This document shows, piece by piece, positions 59,194-64,000 of a stretch of DNA of 64,000 nucleotides. The notes below the pieces were generated by a model that worked only from the letters and a program-made list of their open reading frames with translations, did not search any database and had not been told where the DNA came from. A program made the translations under genes and the position numbers. Every line of letters starts with the position of its first letter. Within the stretch, counting starts at the first letter, position 1. Origin of the DNA: Gnetum montanum (taxonomy: Eukaryota; Streptophyta; Gnetopsida; Gnetales; Gnetaceae); contig MNCI01004872.1 in assembly GCA_015680685.1 (NCBI GenBank), forward strand, positions 186,001 to 250,000. The letters run 5' to 3'.

Positions 59194-62036
59194 GTGCCAC
59201 CTAATGTGCTTATGGTTGATATGCAAGATTGAAGTATGAGTACCTAGGAGCATATTAGTATACCTTTACGTCTAAATGGGCCTCATGGTGATGTTGAATG
59301 GTGTATCGACCCCAATTGCCTAGATCATGAGCTTGAGGGTCTTGTCAATTGCATAGCTTTGATAGAAAAATCTCTAGAATGGCTTGAAAACCTAGTCAAA
59401 ACCCTTGACCTAGAGATGAGTGACATAATCAAAGACTCTCTCATTTAGATTCCTATCATAACACATAGTAGTGAGGAGAAAACTCTAAAGCTAAGTTCCT
59501 CACTGAAGCCTTAATAGGCTCAAGATATCATCAAGGTCATACAAGATAATATTAAGGTCTTTGCTTGGTCATATGACTCACATTTAGTGAAACACATCAT
59601 ACTTGACCCTACATTAGAGTAGTTAAGTAAAACGTATAAAATATGAGACTTGATTTGGCCTTGGTACTTTGCAATGAAATCACAAATCTCTACCAAGATG
59701 CTTTCATTAGGGCTATTAACTACGCAAACTGGGTGTCCAACATAGTGGTAGTTCCTAAGAAAAATAGGAGTATTTGTATTTGCATCAATTTTTGAGACCT
59801 AAATGAGGCAACCATTAAGGATGACTTTCCTTTGCCTAGTATTGATCAACTTATTGATACTACTATTGGACATGCCCTATCATGGATGGGTTTTCGAGAT
59901 ACAACTAGATTAGGATCAACCTAGAGTAGCAACTCAGCATGACCTTCTTCTATTTATTAGGGTACCTTTTGCTATACTATGATTCCATTTGGCCTTAAAA
60001 ATGTAGGTGCAACTCACCAATGAGTCATGAAATACATCTTTAGTGATTACATGCTAGGTTTGCTAAATTATTATGTAGATGATATAGTCATTATGTCCAA
60101 AGTGGCCAACAATCATGCTAGTGACCTAGATCTTGTGCTTAAATAATGTCTCATGTATGAGCTTAGGCTCAATCCCAAGAAGTACTTTTACAGTGTCAAG
60201 ACTAGTAAGATGCTTGGCTTTGTAGTGTCTGAAGCAGGGATATGTGTCAATCTTGATAAGGTTAAGGCCATATCCAAATTAGTAGCACCTACCAACTTTA
60301 AGAAGATTTGGAGATTAGAATGTAGATTGCAATTTATTTGTAGGTTTATAGCTAGGGTTATAGATAAGTTACAATCCATGCAAAACTTTCTTTAGAAAGG
60401 GGTTTACTATAAGTGAACAGCTCAACACCAAGAGACCTTTGAAAACCTTATGCAAGAGTTGGAGCAACTACCGATAGTCTATCCTCCACAAGAAAGTAAA
60501 CCATTTTACATCTACTTTTCTATCTCTAAAATGTCCATTCCCTCTCTACTTTGTTAAAAATGTGATGATGGATTAGAAATGCTAGTATACTACCTTAGCG
60601 ATGCATTAGTTACCTATGAGACATGATACACTAAAGTGGAGAAGTATTAGCACTAGTCTTCTCATTGAAGAAGTGGAGAAAATACCTCTTCAGGAGCCAA
60701 GTTAATGTTAGTTGCAAAGACAATGTACTCAAAGCCATAATGACCAACATCTATGAGAGTAGCCGTATAGCCCAATGGAGAACCATAATAGTGGAGTTTG
60801 ACCTTCATTATGTTTATCAGTCCTCAACAAAAAGGTCAAGCTATATCTGTACAACTCACTATTTCACCTGTTGATGATCAAGCAACCATAGATCCTACAT
60901 TGGATTATGAGCCATTCATGGACTTCAATGAAGCTTCAACTACCCATGGAGCTAGGGCCACTACCATCATAACATTTCCATCTAGTAATATATGATCCTT
61001 CCCCTATCATTTTAAGTTTCCATGCACTAATAACATAGTGGGGTGGGGTATGAGGGTATGATCAGAGGGATGATGGTAGCTTGTGACCTAGGAATCAATT
61101 GATTAATGATTAGAGGCAATTCACAACTTGTGATCAACCAAGTCACTGAGGTTTATGCATGCAAAGCCAAACATTTACAGCCTTACTATGACCTAGAGAA
61201 GTAGTTGTTACAACAATTTACTAATGGTGATATCCAACACATTCCCTAAAATGAAAATGCCATAGATGATGTAATTGCAATGTTAGCCCTCACTGTTATA
61301 TTTGATGTGTTTAGTAGGTTGCCCACCTTAACTATGGACTATGCTACCTTCATCACGTAATGTGTTGAAAATACTTTTATGCTTTTAGTTCACATTACTT
61401 CTACCATGGAATGGTATAATAATATCAAATTTTACCTTATGCATGGTGAATCTTTGCAAGGACTAATTACTACTCAAAAGGATGCTATACATAAATGATC
61501 AAATTAGTATGTCATAGTAGGTGATCACACATTATGTCAATGGTCCTATGATGGTGTATTGTTAAAGTGATTTGCTAAAACTAAAGCCAAAATAGTCCTA
61601 GAGAAGGTTCATGAGGGTGTTTGTTGAGGACATATAGGGCCTAGAGCTATGGCCACTAAAATTAGATGGTTAGGTTACTGCTAGTCCTATAAGAAAAGTG
61701 ACTATCTACAGAAGGTTAAGACCTATGACACATGCCAATGACAACAATCTCATTCACATACTACTAGATGAGTTACAAACTACTTAGATAAATTGGTTGT
61801 TTCAACAATGGGGGTTAGATATCATTGGACCTATAAGACCTAGGTCTTTGGCAGGGCATAGTTTCATCATCACCATGACTAAGTACCTTTTGAAGTGGGT
61901 TGAAGTTATTCCCCTAATAAGGACAACATCTGAACAAGTCTGTAAATTCATCTTAGATAACATAGTAGCTCATTTTGACATACCCATAACCATAGTTATA
62001 GAAAATAGACCATAATTTAGTAGCCAAGAAACAAAG
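59194..62036 (+). pseudogene. Tat-type Ty3/gypsy pol remnant
   Basis: Domains in order, with many stops and shifts. RT: VFAWSYDSHL (59565), NWVSNIVVVPKKNRSI (about 59730), DDFPLPSIDQLIDTTIGHAL, and YYVDDIVIMSK with the YVDD core intact at 60072-60083, then LNPKKYFYSVKTSKMLGFVV. RNase H remnant: YYLSDALVTYET near 60590. A second, archaeal-type RNase H (EGMIRGMMVACDLGIN, GNSQLVINQVTEVYACKAKH) at about 61050-61260 places it in the Tat lineage. Integrase: VHEGVCGGHIGPRA after correction (zinc region, 61600-61740) and WGLDIIGPIRPRSLAGHSF (61808); the second catalytic position reads IENRP instead of SDNGP. It is cut by another LTR at 62037. Confidence 0.8.
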
Positions 62037-64000
62037 TGTTGGCGACCGTTTGGGACGCAACCGCCAACGAGTGTCCTCGAACAGGATTTAGGTGCCTGCT
62101 AGTCTCTGGCAACACCAAGGACCAGATGCCTCCAAATAAACTCAGTAGTTAATGTGAGTATGTGTGTGTGCTGTTGCAGCATGTGGTTGTGTAAAATGTA
62201 ACAATTGCGTTGTGTGTGAACTACAAATGACTTACTTTAAAGAGATTCAGCCAACTTTGCCAAGTACTGTGAGTTCTTGAAAATTTCCTATTTTGTTCAA
62301 CTGCCTAGTCTACGCGGTCCTTATAATACCTACTTGTAACAAATAAAATTTTGCAAAAACATTTGAGCACAACTCCGCAATCTACTCCTAATTTTCCCCA
62401 GAGAAAGAGATAGTTCCACAAGAAAACTAGAAATAGAGCAAGATTCGATGGAAATAAGCAGAAAAGAAAAGAAAGCAGATTTGTGTAGACCTCAAATATT
62501 TAAACAAGGTAAAATGACACGAGTAAACACTTCGCAATAAAGCTATTCCAAATTCAATATCTACGAATTGTTCAAACTTCCAAGGCTCAACCAAGCAATA
62601 TCTTCAAGACAATCCTACTGTGCTACCAAAAATCGCTGCGTAAACTACCACGTACGAGACTCCACTTTGACTAGACAATAGATGCCAACGATTGCATTCA
62701 AACAGAACCTTTAAAAGACTTGACAATTTCTGATTGAAATAACACAGAAAATCACTTTAAAGATAAAGAAGCTATTCTGGTCCCATCAAAATACCAAAGA
62801 TTTTCTGAACCCTCTCGGCTACTAAATTGTTCCACGGTGTGACTACAAACAGAGGCTCTCTTCCAACAACCCAATAGCAGTTCTGAAACGTTGCACAATA
62901 ACGAAATTTACTACTAAAATGCTCTTAAGGCTTTTATTCATTAGCGCTTCTATGACAAAATTTTAACAGAAATTTCTATCAGGCAACAAGAACAATAAGA
63001 GCAATCTAAAAATCCCAAAATTACTTGCCAAGGATGATACTATCTAAACCACTAGCTAAGCAATTTAAACAAAACAAAAAATGAAATGCATAACTCATAG
63101 GACCATGAAAAAGAGGCTGAAATCTTTATTCTAGCAAGCCATCTTGCAAACAATCTTCTTTACAAATCTTCCAAGTATGATGTGTGAGACCCAATGTGAT
63201 GTGAGAAGTCCTTCCTATATTTCATCCTCCCCTTTCCTCCTAAAGCCTTTTTATAGGGTTCCAAGGTAGGTAGGGAAGTTACATATTCAAACATATCTCA
63301 CCTAACTTCTCTCCCAACTTTGCCAACCAATTAGGAGATTACTTGTCCAACAAGTTAGGTAAGTTACTTGCCCAACAAGTTAGGTAAGTTACAACAATTT
63401 TAGATGGTTGCAACCACCAAATAGGAAAAAGAAATTGACAAGTGGCCTTGGAATTTACAATAGTATTTAAAAAAAAAACAATTCCTAAGATACATAGGAA
63501 CACAAGCTAATAGTGGCAACTTACTTCATACATATATATATCCTTTTAATTTTGCCTCTTCAAGATGAGATGAAAGTTACAATCTCAAAATATCCCACAA
63601 AATCTCATAAATATCCTCCTAACTTTTCTCTCAAGTATTTGACTAACCAATAGGAGATTTTTTGCTAAAATATCCTAGCTAACTTTTCTCCCAAGTAAGG
63701 AGGTTACAACTTACTCATTTAATTAGGAAGGAGTTATTTAGGAAGTTATACATATTATTAGGAGAGATTTATGCTTTGGAAGTTATATTTATACTTTTAA
63801 ATATTATATACATGTTTAAAATATCATAAACATGTGAATATTAATATTACAAACATTTGTAGGTGCTCATATAATATAACTTATATAACATTGTACCAAA
63901 AATATTTTTGAAGTCCTGGGACACATTAGAAAAGATAAGGTTATAACTGGAGCTTTATATTTAGTGTATATGGTATTGTAAATTTTATTTGATAAACTGC
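62037..64000 (-). mobile_element. Unidentified LTR element, minus-oriented, running off the window
   Basis: The pol remnant stops abruptly and TGTTGGCGACCGTTTGGGAC begins. Read on the minus strand this is an LTR end (...CGCCAACA). A minus-strand TATA box (TATAAAAA) lies at 63255-63248. No primer site lies to the left, so this would be the 3' LTR with the element to the right, or a solo LTR. CAAAG at 62032-62036 would be the target duplication. No coding domain is seen to 64000. A 25-base tandem pair with CAACAAGTTAGGTAAGTTAC is at 63339-63391. Confidence 0.5.
63248..63255 (-). promoter_or_regulatory. TATA box of the LTR at 62037
   Basis: TATAAAAA on the minus strand within ACCCTATAAAAAGGCTTTAG, followed by a purine-rich leader. 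Confidence 0.5.

Noticed and set aside
1-64000. tRNA or rRNA genes
   Set aside because: No cloverleaf with proper box A and box B spacing, and no rRNA-like conserved sequence, was found; the tRNA-like heads near 17036-17400 and 21853 lack a good box B.

Overview
This window is nuclear DNA of a seed plant with a large, AT-rich, retrotransposon-dominated genome. A gymnosperm (conifer-like) source is my best guess, from the density of old, stop-riddled LTR elements and the style of the one host gene, but the sequence does not prove it. Nothing looks bacterial, organellar or viral. Almost every open frame is a remnant of a retrotransposon or a captured gene. The only host gene that still looks expressible is a DUF247 (UPF0481) family gene at 18777-20930.

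Layout. 1-1351 is the 3' end of a Ty3/gypsy element (called E1). 1352-15424 (copy A) and 22501-44948 (copy B) are the two halves of a large direct duplication; in the Copia gag part they differ at roughly 5% of bases by eye. Each copy holds, in order: a minus-strand Copia remnant with a small LINE (RTE-like) 3' end inside it; a relic of DUF247 exon 3; a decayed minus-strand reading region (eORF1); an LTR-like block; a plus-strand Tat-type gypsy gag-protease pseudogene; a short tandem-repeat spacer; and a second decayed minus-strand reading region (eORF2). The DUF247 gene lies between the two copies, preceded by a four-unit, 133-bp tandem repeat.

Copy B is interrupted by a complete-ended gag-protease gypsy element (E3, 28068-35133, minus strand). 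It has 5-bp target duplications, a PBS resembling the tRNA-Asp type, and two LTRs of 833 and 834 bp. Copy A preserves the empty site for this insertion.

From 44949 onward lie the rest of eORF2, tandem-repeat blocks, an LTR-like block in inverted orientation (49600-50930), and what I read as a minus-strand Tat-type element (about 49600-57005) with a protease. Its interior carries a fragment of a host F-box/LRR gene resembling Arabidopsis FBL15/SLOMO. A plus-strand Tat-type pol remnant (RT, RNase H, archaeal-type RNase H, integrase) follows at 59194-62036. A different, minus-strand LTR interrupts its integrase at 62037 and runs off the window.

Most interesting points: (1) in the Tat-type elements a spacer with a GGCCTACCATGGCC-type tandem repeat lies between protease and RT, bounded by a donor-like site after the protease and an acceptor-like site before RT, recalling the intron of Ogre elements; (2) the FBL15-like fragment sits inside that spacer; (3) the DUF247 gene has its conserved C-terminal segment in a different frame from exon 3, and its exon-3 relics share the same spacing; (4) arrays of a GCGATATCGC palindrome lie just upstream of the E1/E3 TATA box. 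All identities are from reading by eye; no database search was possible.
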